This document shows positions 14,652-23,499 of a stretch of DNA of 33,684 bases, in pieces (within the stretch, counting starts at the first letter, position 1; every line of letters begins with the position of its first letter). The stretch covers positions 1 to 33,684 of the forward strand of contig JAUWMT010000030.1 in the NCBI GenBank assembly GCA_030613025.1. The letters are read 5' to 3'. The translations under genes were made by a program, and so were the position numbers. The notes under the pieces are model-generated. The model saw nothing but the letters and a program-made list of their open reading frames with translations. It was not told the DNA's origin and did no database searches. The DNA comes from Candidatus Cloacimonadota bacterium (GTDB lineage: Bacteria; Cloacimonadota; Cloacimonadia; JGIOTU-2).

Positions 14652-17264
14652 ATGAAGAATTACAAAATACTTTTTATTTTTGTTTTATTAATGCTACTAT
14701 CATCTTTTTTATATGCTCAGGGGTCCTGGCATCCTGAGAAAACCTATTGGCCAAGAACGCTTATTGACAGCAGCCAGACAGCTATCAATGAAGTAAAAGC
14801 AAGGGTTACAGTACAGCCATTCCTTTCAATCTATAATGATATTAAAACAAAATCAGACGTGGATTATACTACATGTACTACAGAACTTCAAAAAGCAGTT
14901 GTTGCTCGTTGTGCTGCATTTCGCTTCTTCATCGAAGATGTAACATTTTATGGAGATAAAGCAAAAAATTATCTCCTTGTAATGCAACGTGCATCCTATT
15001 CAAATATAGAAGAACAATATAAAAACATTCTCTGGGATTCTGAAATGCTGTCACTGGCTTGTATTGCGTATGATTTTTTAAAAGGGAACAGCTATGACTT
15101 TGGTGGATATGAAGCAGAGGTTCGTGCCAAAATCCAGGATATTGCAGGAGATATGTATTATGATTTAGTTACGAGCAATCCGTGGACAAATCCTTTGCAT
15201 CTTATGTGGGATATCGGTTTTGGTGAGCAGATAAACTATGGCGTAAAATTTGCTTCTGCTCTCGGTATGTGTGCGATAGTTTTGAACACGGAAACCACAG
15301 GTGATACCGATAAACAGCCGGAAACATGGATAAATTATTGCATGCAGAAAACAAATTTGCAGTTTAATGATTGGCTTGTGAATGAGCAAGGCATGTGGGC
15401 AGAAGGTCCACACTATCTGTCATTCACTGCTTCCAGTTTTTTGCCTTTTGCGATATCACATGATAATTTTGTGAACAGTCAGTCCGAGTATTACGACGGT
15501 GAATTCTTACCTCCACTTACACAGAATGATAATTTCCAGGCAATCCCCGAGTGGGGTGTAAAAATACGCCAACCCAACGGAGCACGTCCCAATTTTGATG
15601 ACAGTTTCCTAAATCCCTTCTTCTTCAACGGCATGCTCGCTGAACTATACAACGATGATGTGCTTGCATGGGATTTTGTTGATTCTTCAGACCCATATTT
15701 TGTGGGTGCAACTTCGGGCAATATTGATGTGGAAATGATCTGCACTTATGATGATATTGATTTTCCCGGGACAACACCTCCTGATTTTTCTCCCACACAG
15801 TTCCTACCTGATGCCGGGCAGGCAATATTTAGAAGTGATTGGAGTGAGGAAGCGACCTATATGTGTGTGATCGCTGAAAACGGACAGGCGCGTGAAGGCG
15901 GACGAACACACGAACATCCTGATAATGGCAGTTTTATTATTTATGCACTCGGAGAACTGCTCGCTATGGATTCCGGTTATATCAGTTGGGATAAAAGAGA
16001 CAGTGTGCGTTATGCAAAAAATCACAGTATGATACTTGTGGACGGAGAAGGTCCACCTGCATCCACACTTACTACTGCGGAAGGAACCGATGCAACTATT
16101 GGTCAATATTATGATACCGAAGGATTAGATTTTACAAGTGTGTTCACTAATTATCAAGACACAGATTTTTTGAGAATGTTCACTTTTATTAATAATTCAT
16201 ATTTTACAATAACAGATATGATTGGTTCATCATCAACTCATGATTATTCATTTCTCCTTCATGGAAATGGTGGAGGATCAACAGGGAACGGTTTTTTCCT
16301 TGGCACAGACGGTTCGGTGTATTCTGTTAATGATGTTGATCTGAACTTCTTTATAAATTCCGCACATCCAATAACTCTCGACAGTTTGGATGATTATCAT
16401 GATGACGGGACCTATGATGTGCCGGCAACCCATACAGTTACGAGAGCCCAGGTAAATGCCCGATTCGGACTTTTTACATCCTTCCTTATACCCACTCTGG
16501 CAACTACAAAAGATATTACCTATACCCCAATAGACACTGATAGCACTTGTGGAGGTACGATAGAAATGGGTAGTGAGCAAGCAATCCATATGGGAAATGG
16601 TGCCAATTCTTTGCAAACCATAGATTTTTTCGGAACTACCCTGGGGTATGATTCGATGGTACTTCATGTTGTGAGAACTGGGGATATTCCAATTAATATT
16701 CAGCTCACATATGGGCAGACTTTTATTTATGGAGATAAAACACTCATCTATAGTGATGTCGATAACATTATTGCTTTGAATATTGGCGCAGCATCTGCTG
16801 ATGGCTATGTGAGCGAAGCATGCACTGTGGAATTCTTTACAGGAAATGCTCCATCAGGCGTAACCGGCGGAACGTTCATCGGTTTCGATCAAGGTGTTTC
16901 AACTATTTCGTTTGATGGTGATGATAATTTTGAAATAGAAGTTGTATGGTCATTGGACTATGCTGTAAATCCTGAGCCATCACAAAATCTCTATGATCTT
17001 TCTGTATATCCAAACCCATTCAAGCAAACTAATGAGATCTCCTTTACTCTTTCCGTTCCACAAAATGTAAAAATTGAGGTTTTCAATATTAGAGGACAAA
17101 AAATCGCAACCCTTACTGACGAAGATTATGCAATCGGTTCACATTCCGTCACATGGAACAGAAAGAACGAGGCTGGCAAGTATGTTGCAAATGGAACATA
17201 TTTATACAAAATATATTTTGATAAAGGCGACACAATTTTAAGAAAAGTAAATATCCTAAAATAA
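14652..17264 (+). CDS. Secreted heparinase II/III-like polysaccharide lyase with C-terminal sorting domain
   Basis: The signal peptide is MKNYKILFIFVLLMLLSSFL plus YAQ. Residues of about 35-330 form a helical region like the (alpha/alpha) toroid of alginate/heparin lyases. Residues of about 400-470 hold the heparinase II/III core (GGRTHEHPDNGSFIIYALGE, LLAMDSGYISWDKRDSVRYA, NHSMILVDGEG), in which His-Pro-Asp-Asn-Gly and the Tyr and His residues are typical of the site. A beta-sandwich region follows. The last 85 residues (DLSVYPNPFK ... FNIRGQKIATL ... NGTYLYKIYF) form a type A sorting/FlgD-like domain used for type 9 export in the FCB group. It probably cuts uronic-acid polysaccharides outside the cell. 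The substrate is unknown, and no sulfatase or sugar transporter lies beside it. Confidence 0.8.
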   Translation: MKNYKILFIFVLLMLLSSFLYAQGSWHPEKTYWPRTLIDSSQTAINEVKARVTVQPFLSIYNDIKTKSDVDYTTCTTELQKAVVARCAAFRFFIEDVTFYGDKAKNYLLVMQRASYSNIEEQYKNILWDSEMLSLACIAYDFLKGNSYDFGGYEAEVRAKIQDIAGDMYYDLVTSNPWTNPLHLMWDIGFGEQINYGVKFASALGMCAIVLNTETTGDTDKQPETWINYCMQKTNLQFNDWLVNEQGMWAEGPHYLSFTASSFLPFAISHDNFVNSQSEYYDGEFLPPLTQNDNFQAIPEWGVKIRQPNGARPNFDDSFLNPFFFNGMLAELYNDDVLAWDFVDSSDPYFVGATSGNIDVEMICTYDDIDFPGTTPPDFSPTQFLPDAGQAIFRSDWSEEATYMCVIAENGQAREGGRTHEHPDNGSFIIYALGELLAMDSGYISWDKRDSVRYAKNHSMILVDGEGPPASTLTTAEGTDATIGQYYDTEGLDFTSVFTNYQDTDFLRMFTFINNSYFTITDMIGSSSTHDYSFLLHGNGGGSTGNGFFLGTDGSVYSVNDVDLNFFINSAHPITLDSLDDYHDDGTYDVPATHTVTRAQVNARFGLFTSFLIPTLATTKDITYTPIDTDSTCGGTIEMGSEQAIHMGNGANSLQTIDFFGTTLGYDSMVLHVVRTGDIPINIQLTYGQTFIYGDKTLIYSDVDNIIALNIGAASADGYVSEACTVEFFTGNAPSGVTGGTFIGFDQGVSTISFDGDDNFEIEVVWSLDYAVNPEPSQNLYDLSVYPNPFKQTNEISFTLSVPQNVKIEVFNIRGQKIATLTDEDYAIGSHSVTWNRKNEAGKYVANGTYLYKIYFDKGDTILRKVNILK

Positions 17265-17309
17265 GGAGCAAAATGCTGAACCACACGTCTTCACTTCGTT
17301 ACGCCGTTG

Positions 17310-17380
17310 CAGGCGAAACACACCAGCCTTTGTTGCAATACGCCTTGGTTTTTTTATTAAACAGGTGTGCTTTTTGCCTG
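17310..17380. repeat. Imperfect inverted repeat in 172-base gap
   Basis: CAGGCGAAACACACC (17310-17324) is mirrored by GGTGTGCTTTTTGCCTG (17364-17380), which reads CAGGCAAAAAGCACACC on the other strand. A long T-run (17349-17355) lies between them. No gene is visible in the gap. It could be a transcription-end structure for the lyase gene or a decayed mobile palindrome. Confidence 0.5.
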
Positions 17381-17436
17381 TCACGACATAGCGCAGCGCA
17401 GTCGGATGGTAAAAATATTTATATGTAGGAGAAAAC

Positions 17437-20406
17437 ATGAAAAAAACTTATCTCTTTCTATTACTTTGCATCGTACTACTGATCTTCAGTTCTTGTACGA
17501 TAAAGAAATGGGATCCGCCGGAATGGGATGTGATCCTGGAAATTCCCGTGATCAATAAGCATGTATATATGCATGAACTTGAAGATACCACGGACACCTA
17601 TATTATTCGACTGGATAACGATACTCTCTTCTTTTCAATGTCCGAGGATATAGAATCCAAATATGTGGGCGACGAACTCAAGGTGGACGGTAAAACCGAA
17701 ACAATGGACAAAGAGATTGGTGACGAACTCGAGATCGATGGTCGCGATGAAAGCTTCAGTGTGAATGTGGGCGACAAGTTGAACATTGACGGACAGTCGC
17801 GGTATTTTGAACGTGCTCTTGATAAGATCGAGGTGGATGAAACTGGTAATTCTGATTCAAGAGTATATGTTCTCGACTTCGCCCGTTCAGCAGTACCCGG
17901 TGTCGGAGAGATTCATGATGAAGCAATCCCGCCAATCTATAATTTTCCGCCAATCGATACCACCTTTTCTGTCTTTGAAAATGATAATATTCAATATGTT
18001 GTCATTGACTCAGGTTTTGCCTATATTGATTTCACGAACAATACGGAAATTCCACTGAGTTCTACAAATCCCAATTATTATATGCGGCTTGAAATCTATA
18101 GTGGTGCAATACCCACTCTTGATGACCCGATCCTTACCTATGAGATCGATCATGTAATTGCAGCTAATGCTACGGAGTATATCGTGCTGGATCTCTCAGG
18201 CGCTCAGGTATTTAGAGATAATTACCTTCGCATTTTCCTTTCTACGGATGGCACCGGCGGACAGCTGATCGATGTGCTTGAAGAACATAATTTCTACGTA
18301 ACATTTAGCGTCTCTGAAATGACCGTTAGCGAAGCAAGTGCGAAATTGCCACAAGAAAGTATTACTCATGATGAGGCAATTTCCATTAAGGATGCTGCCC
18401 AGGAAATTTCTCTCGTGTCGGCAACAATTGATAGCTGTGTCGGGAATATTCATATTGATAATTACCTTCCAATCGATGCACACGTGACTATTGATTTTGT
18501 TGAGTTGCTTGATGATAACGGCATTCCTTATCAAGTTGCATTTGATATTGATGGAAGTTCTACGCAGAATGATTTTCCCTTGAATTTCAAGAATTTCCAA
18601 ATACTATCAACCCAAGAAAATGTTATCGATTCACTTCATTTCTCTTACATAGTAATAACAGATGCAACTGAGGGTTATGTTACAATTTCAGAAGATATGG
18701 TGGTTTCTACGGATATCCAATTTGGTGAGATGAAATTCCGTAAAGTAACCGGCTACCTTACTCAAACCTTTACGCAGGATGATACTCTTTCTCTTGCAGA
18801 TGCAACAGATAAGATACTTCTTCAGGAAGCTCACATTCGCAGCGGAATGATGAATATTGATCTGTCCGGTCTTTCGTTTGATCCTCAGATCTCGATCATT
18901 TTTGATGAGCTGAGAGACCAATTCAACAATCCTGTGCATATCACAAACGAAGATTTCAGCGGCTACAACTTTGCAGATCATAAAATTCTCGTCGGGGAAG
19001 ATCAGATCGTGCATTATCATGTTGAAGTCGATATGCCGGCTACTGAACTGATAACAGTCTTGAATGACGATATTGTTACTGCAGATATTCATCTAAGTAA
19101 TCTGATCTTCGACAGTGTTTATGGCAAGTTCGGTGTAATGACCTTAGAGGATGAAAAAGCTGTTGAAGTAGATACCACAGGAGAATATTCACTGTGTTTT
19201 GCTGAAATAGATAGCTGCGATGTAACGGTCAGTATCCCCGAAGAATATTATACACTTCCATTCGGTGCTCAAATAGAAATAATATTTGAGGAGATCTTTG
19301 ATGAATTTGGCGATACCCTTAAAATCAATCTCTCCTGTCCGGGTGATGCGACGTTCTCATTTGATGGATATACTATTGGCAATGATCCTTCCTCGACTAC
19401 ACCGATCGACTCACTTCACTACTCCTACATTGTGACAACCGAAGCCACACAGGGGTATGAAACAGTTTATTATGAAGATGAAGTTCGGGCTGAGATCGAG
19501 ATGGGAGAGTTGATGTTCAGTTCGATAAAAGGTATTATCGATCATAAACATTTTGAGATGGATGATATAGAGGAAGAGCTGGATATTGCTGACCTTCCGG
19601 ACAGCATTGCGAATGTGATGACATTCCAGAATGCAGAGCTTCATCTCGATGTTTATAATGGAACCGGGTTTAATTGCTGGCTGAACATTGATATGATCGG
19701 AAGTAATGACGAAGGTGACACCGTAACGATACATATTGATGAAACAAGCGGTACAATTCTTCCAAATCAGATGAACCATATTGTGGTTACAGAAGGCGTA
19801 TCCGAGATGCTCAGTATTGTACCAAAGCGAATAACAGCGCTTTCTCCCTATGCCGTTTTAGGAAACGGTTTTTCAGTTGGCACGATCACAAAGAATGATT
19901 CAATTAGCGGTTCCTATACAATAGAGACGCCTTTTAAATTCATAATAAATGATCATACGGTGCAACTTGATTCCCTGAATCACATGGAGCTTGATGAAGA
20001 CACACGTGATGCAATTCGTGATAACTTGAATGGGGTGGTTATGAATCTCACGGCTGAAAATCTGATGCCCTTTGGTGCAAATCTTGAACTTCATTTCGCT
20101 GCGGACACCTCGGAGGTGTGGACTAATCCCGAACTTGTTATTGACTCCTTCTATGTAGCACCTGCAACTATCGATCCGGTTCATCATACAAGCGGAGATA
20201 TGGTTGTAAGTGAGATTGAAATAACATTGACTCATGATCATGGAGATTTTAGTGTTTTTGAAAATCCTGATGTGTATGTGGGAGTTAAAATGCACTTGAT
20301 CGGCACAGGCGGTGAGGTAGTTATCATTCGTGGCTCAGATAATCTAAGGATATTCGGGTATGCGACTGTGGATGTTCATATTCAGGATGCAGGGGGTGAA
20401 AAATGA
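17437..20406 (+). CDS. Large repeat-containing lipoprotein of unknown function
   Basis: The N-terminus MKKTYLFLLLCIVLLIFSSC ends in a lipobox-like FSSC, so Cys20 is probably lipidated. Residues 78-128 are three tandem 17-residue repeats starting GD(E/K)L-x-(V/I)DG. From about residue 300 on there are four to five beta-rich modules of about 130-140 residues. Each contains an 'A.I.S...I.I' strand, a 'I.I.F.EL.D..G' strand, 'IDSLHFSYIV(I/T)T(D/E)AT(E/Q)G' and a 'V.(T/A)(D/E)I..(G/S)(E/N)(L/M).F..(V/I).G' strand. These suggest repeated immunoglobulin-like or adhesin-like sandwiches. AGGAG lies six bases before the ATG. Its stop overlaps the next start by four bases (ATGA), coupling it to a barrel-like protein. 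I do not recognise a named family. Confidence 0.75.
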   Translation: MKKTYLFLLLCIVLLIFSSCTIKKWDPPEWDVILEIPVINKHVYMHELEDTTDTYIIRLDNDTLFFSMSEDIESKYVGDELKVDGKTETMDKEIGDELEIDGRDESFSVNVGDKLNIDGQSRYFERALDKIEVDETGNSDSRVYVLDFARSAVPGVGEIHDEAIPPIYNFPPIDTTFSVFENDNIQYVVIDSGFAYIDFTNNTEIPLSSTNPNYYMRLEIYSGAIPTLDDPILTYEIDHVIAANATEYIVLDLSGAQVFRDNYLRIFLSTDGTGGQLIDVLEEHNFYVTFSVSEMTVSEASAKLPQESITHDEAISIKDAAQEISLVSATIDSCVGNIHIDNYLPIDAHVTIDFVELLDDNGIPYQVAFDIDGSSTQNDFPLNFKNFQILSTQENVIDSLHFSYIVITDATEGYVTISEDMVVSTDIQFGEMKFRKVTGYLTQTFTQDDTLSLADATDKILLQEAHIRSGMMNIDLSGLSFDPQISIIFDELRDQFNNPVHITNEDFSGYNFADHKILVGEDQIVHYHVEVDMPATELITVLNDDIVTADIHLSNLIFDSVYGKFGVMTLEDEKAVEVDTTGEYSLCFAEIDSCDVTVSIPEEYYTLPFGAQIEIIFEEIFDEFGDTLKINLSCPGDATFSFDGYTIGNDPSSTTPIDSLHYSYIVTTEATQGYETVYYEDEVRAEIEMGELMFSSIKGIIDHKHFEMDDIEEELDIADLPDSIANVMTFQNAELHLDVYNGTGFNCWLNIDMIGSNDEGDTVTIHIDETSGTILPNQMNHIVVTEGVSEMLSIVPKRITALSPYAVLGNGFSVGTITKNDSISGSYTIETPFKFIINDHTVQLDSLNHMELDEDTRDAIRDNLNGVVMNLTAENLMPFGANLELHFAADTSEVWTNPELVIDSFYVAPATIDPVHHTSGDMVVSEIEITLTHDHGDFSVFENPDVYVGVKMHLIGTGGEVVIIRGSDNLRIFGYATVDVHIQDAGGEK
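17668..17820 (+). repeat. Three tandem 51-base repeats inside the lipoprotein gene
   Basis: Residues 78-94, 95-111 and 112-128 align without gaps: GDELKVDGKTETMDKEI, GDELEIDGRDESFSVNV and GDKLNIDGQSRYFERAL. The conserved GD-x-L-x-(V/I)-D-G core and exact 17-residue period are seen directly. Confidence 0.85.
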
Positions 20407-21701
20407 AAAAAGCAATAACACTCCTTTGTTTACTTCTGATTACCTGTTCATTGCATGCAAAAGCTCTTTCAAATCCTGTCAGTGTTGCCCTGGGTGATGC
20501 ATTTATTACAAAAGCAAGAGGTTTCCAGTCCCTGCATTGGAATCCTGCTAATCTGGGAATACCGGATAATGATATGACTTTCAATCTCATTCAGATCTCA
20601 TCGGATGTAAGAAACAATGCTTTCGATCTTGGATATTATAACGATCTGATGGGGAAATACCTTAATGAAGATGATGAGCAGGAATTTCTCGACAAGATCC
20701 CGGATGATGGGCTTTCGCTGAATGTGAATGCCGGTGTGCACTTGCCTCTCTCGTTTTCAATTTGGAAATTTGGTATGGCAATTAACACTGTTGCTCACTC
20801 ATCTATTAACCTCAGCAAGGAATATTTTGATATTGCGTTGACTGGCAATGAAATTGGCGAAACTTACACTTTTGAGGACAATCAAGGTTCAGCAGTTGCG
20901 TTTGCAGAAATCCAGCTTGGATATGGAGATAGAATTCCTATTGAGAAAATTTCCAGTTCTTTTGCTGATCTTCCACCGATCTATGGGGGTGTAAGTTTAG
21001 GTTTAATACATGGTCTTGCCTACGGCGAAATATTGGATTTTACTACAGAATTCTCCACAAATGATAGTGTGATGAATGTGCATAATAATCTGTTGATACG
21101 CACTGCTGGTTATGATACTGATAAGGAAGAGATCATTGCATCATCAGTATTTCCTGGAGCTGGTTCGGGATTTAGAATGTCCGTTGGGCTCACCTCGCTG
21201 ATCACTGATAAAATTACTGCATCCCTTGCTATCAACAATTTGTTTGGTAAGATCAACTGGACTGAAGCAACTGAGGAGCATCAGATAAGTATTGAAGCCC
21301 CTGGTCTTACAATTGATTCATGGGATGATTCTCTTCTCGTAGATACAACCTATACTGTAGATGAATTTTCACAAACAATTCCTGTTGAAATTCATGTAGG
21401 CGGTTCTTATAAACTCAATCAATTTACATTCTATGGTGATTATGTACAGGGATTTGACAATAGCTTGCTTACCTCAGCGAAGCCCAAATTTGCTTTTGGT
21501 GCAGAATATATGCCTTTGAATTGGTTGCCTGTACGCGCAGGTTTTGGATTTGGCGGTGATGAAAAACCTCATTTCTCACTTGGTTCCGGATTTGAGTTTC
21601 AAAGTTTTGAATTCAGCTGGGGGTTGAGTTATTATACCTCACCATTATACACGACCGCAACCGGATTGAAAGTATCCTTTGGTGCGCTTCTCGCATTCTA
21701 A
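20403..21701 (+). CDS. Outer-membrane beta-barrel-like protein (DUF5723/PorV-like)
   Basis: A signal peptide (MKKAITLLCLLLITCSLHAK) is followed by NPVSVALGDAFITKARGFQS and LHWNPANLG, a start typical of FCB outer-membrane proteins of the PorV/DUF5723/FadL-like kind. The rest alternates hydrophobic and polar residues in many short strands, with glycine turns. The C-terminus (FEFQSFEFSWGLSYYTSPLY, TATGLKVSFGALLAF) ends in aromatic/hydrophobic strands and a terminal Phe, as barrel-assembly signals do. The ATGA overlap with the lipoprotein gene strongly suggests that the two products work together. No enzyme motif is visible. A strong terminator follows. Confidence 0.65.
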   Translation: MKKAITLLCLLLITCSLHAKALSNPVSVALGDAFITKARGFQSLHWNPANLGIPDNDMTFNLIQISSDVRNNAFDLGYYNDLMGKYLNEDDEQEFLDKIPDDGLSLNVNAGVHLPLSFSIWKFGMAINTVAHSSINLSKEYFDIALTGNEIGETYTFEDNQGSAVAFAEIQLGYGDRIPIEKISSSFADLPPIYGGVSLGLIHGLAYGEILDFTTEFSTNDSVMNVHNNLLIRTAGYDTDKEEIIASSVFPGAGSGFRMSVGLTSLITDKITASLAINNLFGKINWTEATEEHQISIEAPGLTIDSWDDSLLVDTTYTVDEFSQTIPVEIHVGGSYKLNQFTFYGDYVQGFDNSLLTSAKPKFAFGAEYMPLNWLPVRAGFGFGGDEKPHFSLGSGFEFQSFEFSWGLSYYTSPLYTTATGLKVSFGALLAF

Positions 21702-21718
21702 AGATAAAAACTATATTG

Positions 21719-21741
21719 AAAGGGAGCTTCGTGCTCCCTTT
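21719..21741 (+). terminator. Intrinsic terminator after the lipoprotein/barrel pair
   Basis: AAAGGGAGC (21719-21727) and GCTCCCTTT (21733-21741) form a perfect 9-base-pair stem around TTCGT, followed by TCTATTTT. It lies 18 bases after the stop of the barrel gene. Confidence 0.85.
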
Positions 21742-21789
21742 TCTATTTTCATATAAGTACTTATCATAAGTCGAAGAGCTGGTGACAAG

Positions 21790-21928
21790 AACAAAGGAAA
21801 ATTTCATCCTCCATGTAATGCAAAACTTGATTCGCAGTGAACGTAGTGAGCGTGAATCAAGAATTGCGAATATGGGTCTCATCATTCTCGCTTCATGCTT
21901 CGCCACGAAGCAAGTCTGATCCTTTGTT
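21790..21928. repeat. Nested palindromic intergenic element
   Basis: The outer arms AACAAAGGA (21790-21798) and TCCTTTGTT (21920-21928) are perfect inverted copies 121 bases apart. Inside lie CTTGATTC (21826-21833) with GAATCAAG (21854-21861), and GCTTCG/CGAAGC (21897-21902 with 21906-21911). The three nested or serial stems suggest a structured element or a decayed miniature transposon. No protein can be supported here. Confidence 0.6.
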
Positions 21929-21979
21929 ATTTTATTAACGAAAAGATCGGGAATAGTTATGCATTCTCAATAAAATATT

Positions 21980-22027
21980 TTGACATTATCTGCTTCTTAA
22001 AATAAAAGTAACTTACACCATGGAGGT
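21980..22027 (+). promoter_or_regulatory. Promoter and ribosome binding site
   Basis: TTGACA (21980-21985) and TAAAAG (22003-22008) are separated by 17 bases, the best-formed promoter in the window. GGAGGT (22022-22027) lies four bases before ATG 22032 and selects it over the in-frame ATG 22020. Confidence 0.55.
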
Positions 22028-22031
22028 GCGT

Positions 22032-22985
22032 ATGAGAAATAGAATTTTATTATTATTTATTTCGCTATTATTGATTGGGACTATACAGTTGACTGCAGAT
22101 ACCCTCATAGATACCAGCTACAGTGTTCCTGAAATGGATGGATGTATTGATTATAATACACAGTGGAATACATACTATGTTGACATTCTCGGTAGTATGC
22201 TAGCAGGAGATTTTTGGGATTGGTATAATGGCGGAAACTGCTATGTCCGGTCTTTTGTTTCCTTTCCACTTCCTGAAGTTCCTTATGGTTATGAGTTAGA
22301 TAGCGCGTATATCAATTTATATCAAGGTGCTTCATTTGGTAATTCAGTACCCGAAGTGTTCCCGATCTGGGATATGACCTCGGGAAGTTATGAAGTGCCT
22401 TGTTATATTGATCATGTAGATTATGGATACACTTTGGATGTAGGAGATTTTAATTCAGGTGTATTAGAAAATTGTATTGGAATTATATCTGAGACTCCGG
22501 GAGATGGGTGGAGGGAGCTCGAAATTACTCAATATGTACAAGGGGATATTCAAGAAGAACGAGAATACTCCCAATACCGCATACGTTTTCCAATAAATAC
22601 AGATTATGATGATCTTGATGATCTTTTGTTATATGGCTCTGGGGAAAATACAGCAGGATATAAACCTTATATTCGGTTTATTTTTACTATCAATAATCCT
22701 ATTGATGAAGTTTATCCTTCGTCCGTTAACGGTTTGGTATCCATTTATCCCAATCCAGTGAGAGACAATTTTACTATTGTGTTTGAGAATCCAAAGCAGA
22801 AGCGGATGCAGATATCCTTTTATAATGTGCGAGGTGAAAGAGTGAAGAACCTTCATAAAAGATTTTCTGTTATAGGGAAGAATTCTTTTACCATTCAAAC
22901 CGATAACTTATTACCGGGTGTATATCTTATCAGGATAGAGAGTAAAGATGTGAATGTCATAAGAAAGGTGATGAAGATAAATTAA
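22032..22985 (+). CDS. Secreted CBM96-like protein with C-terminal sorting domain
   Basis: The signal peptide (MRNRILLLFISLLLIGTIQL, cut near TAD) is followed by a beta-sandwich of about 210 residues. Its pattern (NCYVRSFVSFPLP, then YELDSAYINLYQ, DGWRELEITQYVQGD, YKPYIRFIFT) resembles the DNRLRE/CBM96-type fold found in surface proteins. The last 80 residues (VSIYPNPVRDNFTI ... FYNVRGERVKNL ... LLPGVYLIRIES ... VRKVMKIN-type ending) form a type A sorting domain for type 9 export. The carbohydrate-binding role is a family inference. It is transcribed alone from its own promoter and is the second protein in the window with this export signal. Confidence 0.7.
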   Translation: MRNRILLLFISLLLIGTIQLTADTLIDTSYSVPEMDGCIDYNTQWNTYYVDILGSMLAGDFWDWYNGGNCYVRSFVSFPLPEVPYGYELDSAYINLYQGASFGNSVPEVFPIWDMTSGSYEVPCYIDHVDYGYTLDVGDFNSGVLENCIGIISETPGDGWRELEITQYVQGDIQEEREYSQYRIRFPINTDYDDLDDLLLYGSGENTAGYKPYIRFIFTINNPIDEVYPSSVNGLVSIYPNPVRDNFTIVFENPKQKRMQISFYNVRGERVKNLHKRFSVIGKNSFTIQTDNLLPGVYLIRIESKDVNVIRKVMKIN

Positions 22986-23044
22986 AAATCACATTCTCAA
23001 TCTCTAGTCCTGATAAAAGAATCCAATTTGCAAAATACAGCATT

Positions 23045-23434
23045 CTATTCATAAGTTTCTATTAAAATTGTAAGTAAAGAAAATAGTCTTTTATGATATT
23101 TTGCTATAAAAACATCTCCAAATCCATACCAACCTCTCACCCCGATTATTATTTTTCCTTCTTGAAAATAAATAGGGAAACGGTAAGACTGGTGAAAAAA
23201 TCCCATTGGATATGATAATAATACCATATTCGGTTCCACAAATTCTAAGGTGTATTTTTTATTCAAACAAAGATGTCCTATTATTTTTAGAAGGGAATTT
23301 TTTGATAAATTTGTGCTTATCGATAAAATTCTTTTAGGTATTTTCTTTATAAGCTTTTTTCCTGAATAAGACTCATCGATCATAATTAAGATCAATAAAA
23401 ATATGACGATTACTGCAATATTCATGATATTCAT
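23045..23434 (-). CDS. Small membrane-anchored protein, unknown
   Basis: The first 20 residues (MNIMNIAVIVIFLLILIMID) form one hydrophobic segment, followed by a basic stretch (SGKKLIKKIPKR), which is the pattern of an N-terminal membrane anchor with the rest in the cytoplasm. The C-terminal 70 residues look beta-rich (YTLEFVEPNMVLLSYPMGFF and so on). Support for a real gene comes from AAGGAG placed nine bases before the ATG on the minus strand and from TTGACA at 23529-23524. No opposite gene overlaps it. I recognise no family. Confidence 0.6.
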   Translation of the reverse strand: MNIMNIAVIVIFLLILIMIDESYSGKKLIKKIPKRILSISTNLSKNSLLKIIGHLCLNKKYTLEFVEPNMVLLSYPMGFFHQSYRFPIYFQEGKIIIGVRGWYGFGDVFIAKYHKRLFSLLTILIETYE

Positions 23435-23499
23435 TATTGCACTCCTTATAGATGATCATCATTAATCATCGGGCTTGTTTTCCTTTTTCATCGCAAAAT

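Noticed and set aside
17256-17558. Short open frames on both strands between the lyase and lipoprotein genes
   Set aside because: They cover the inverted repeat at 17310-17380 and overlap the real lipoprotein start; no coding signals.
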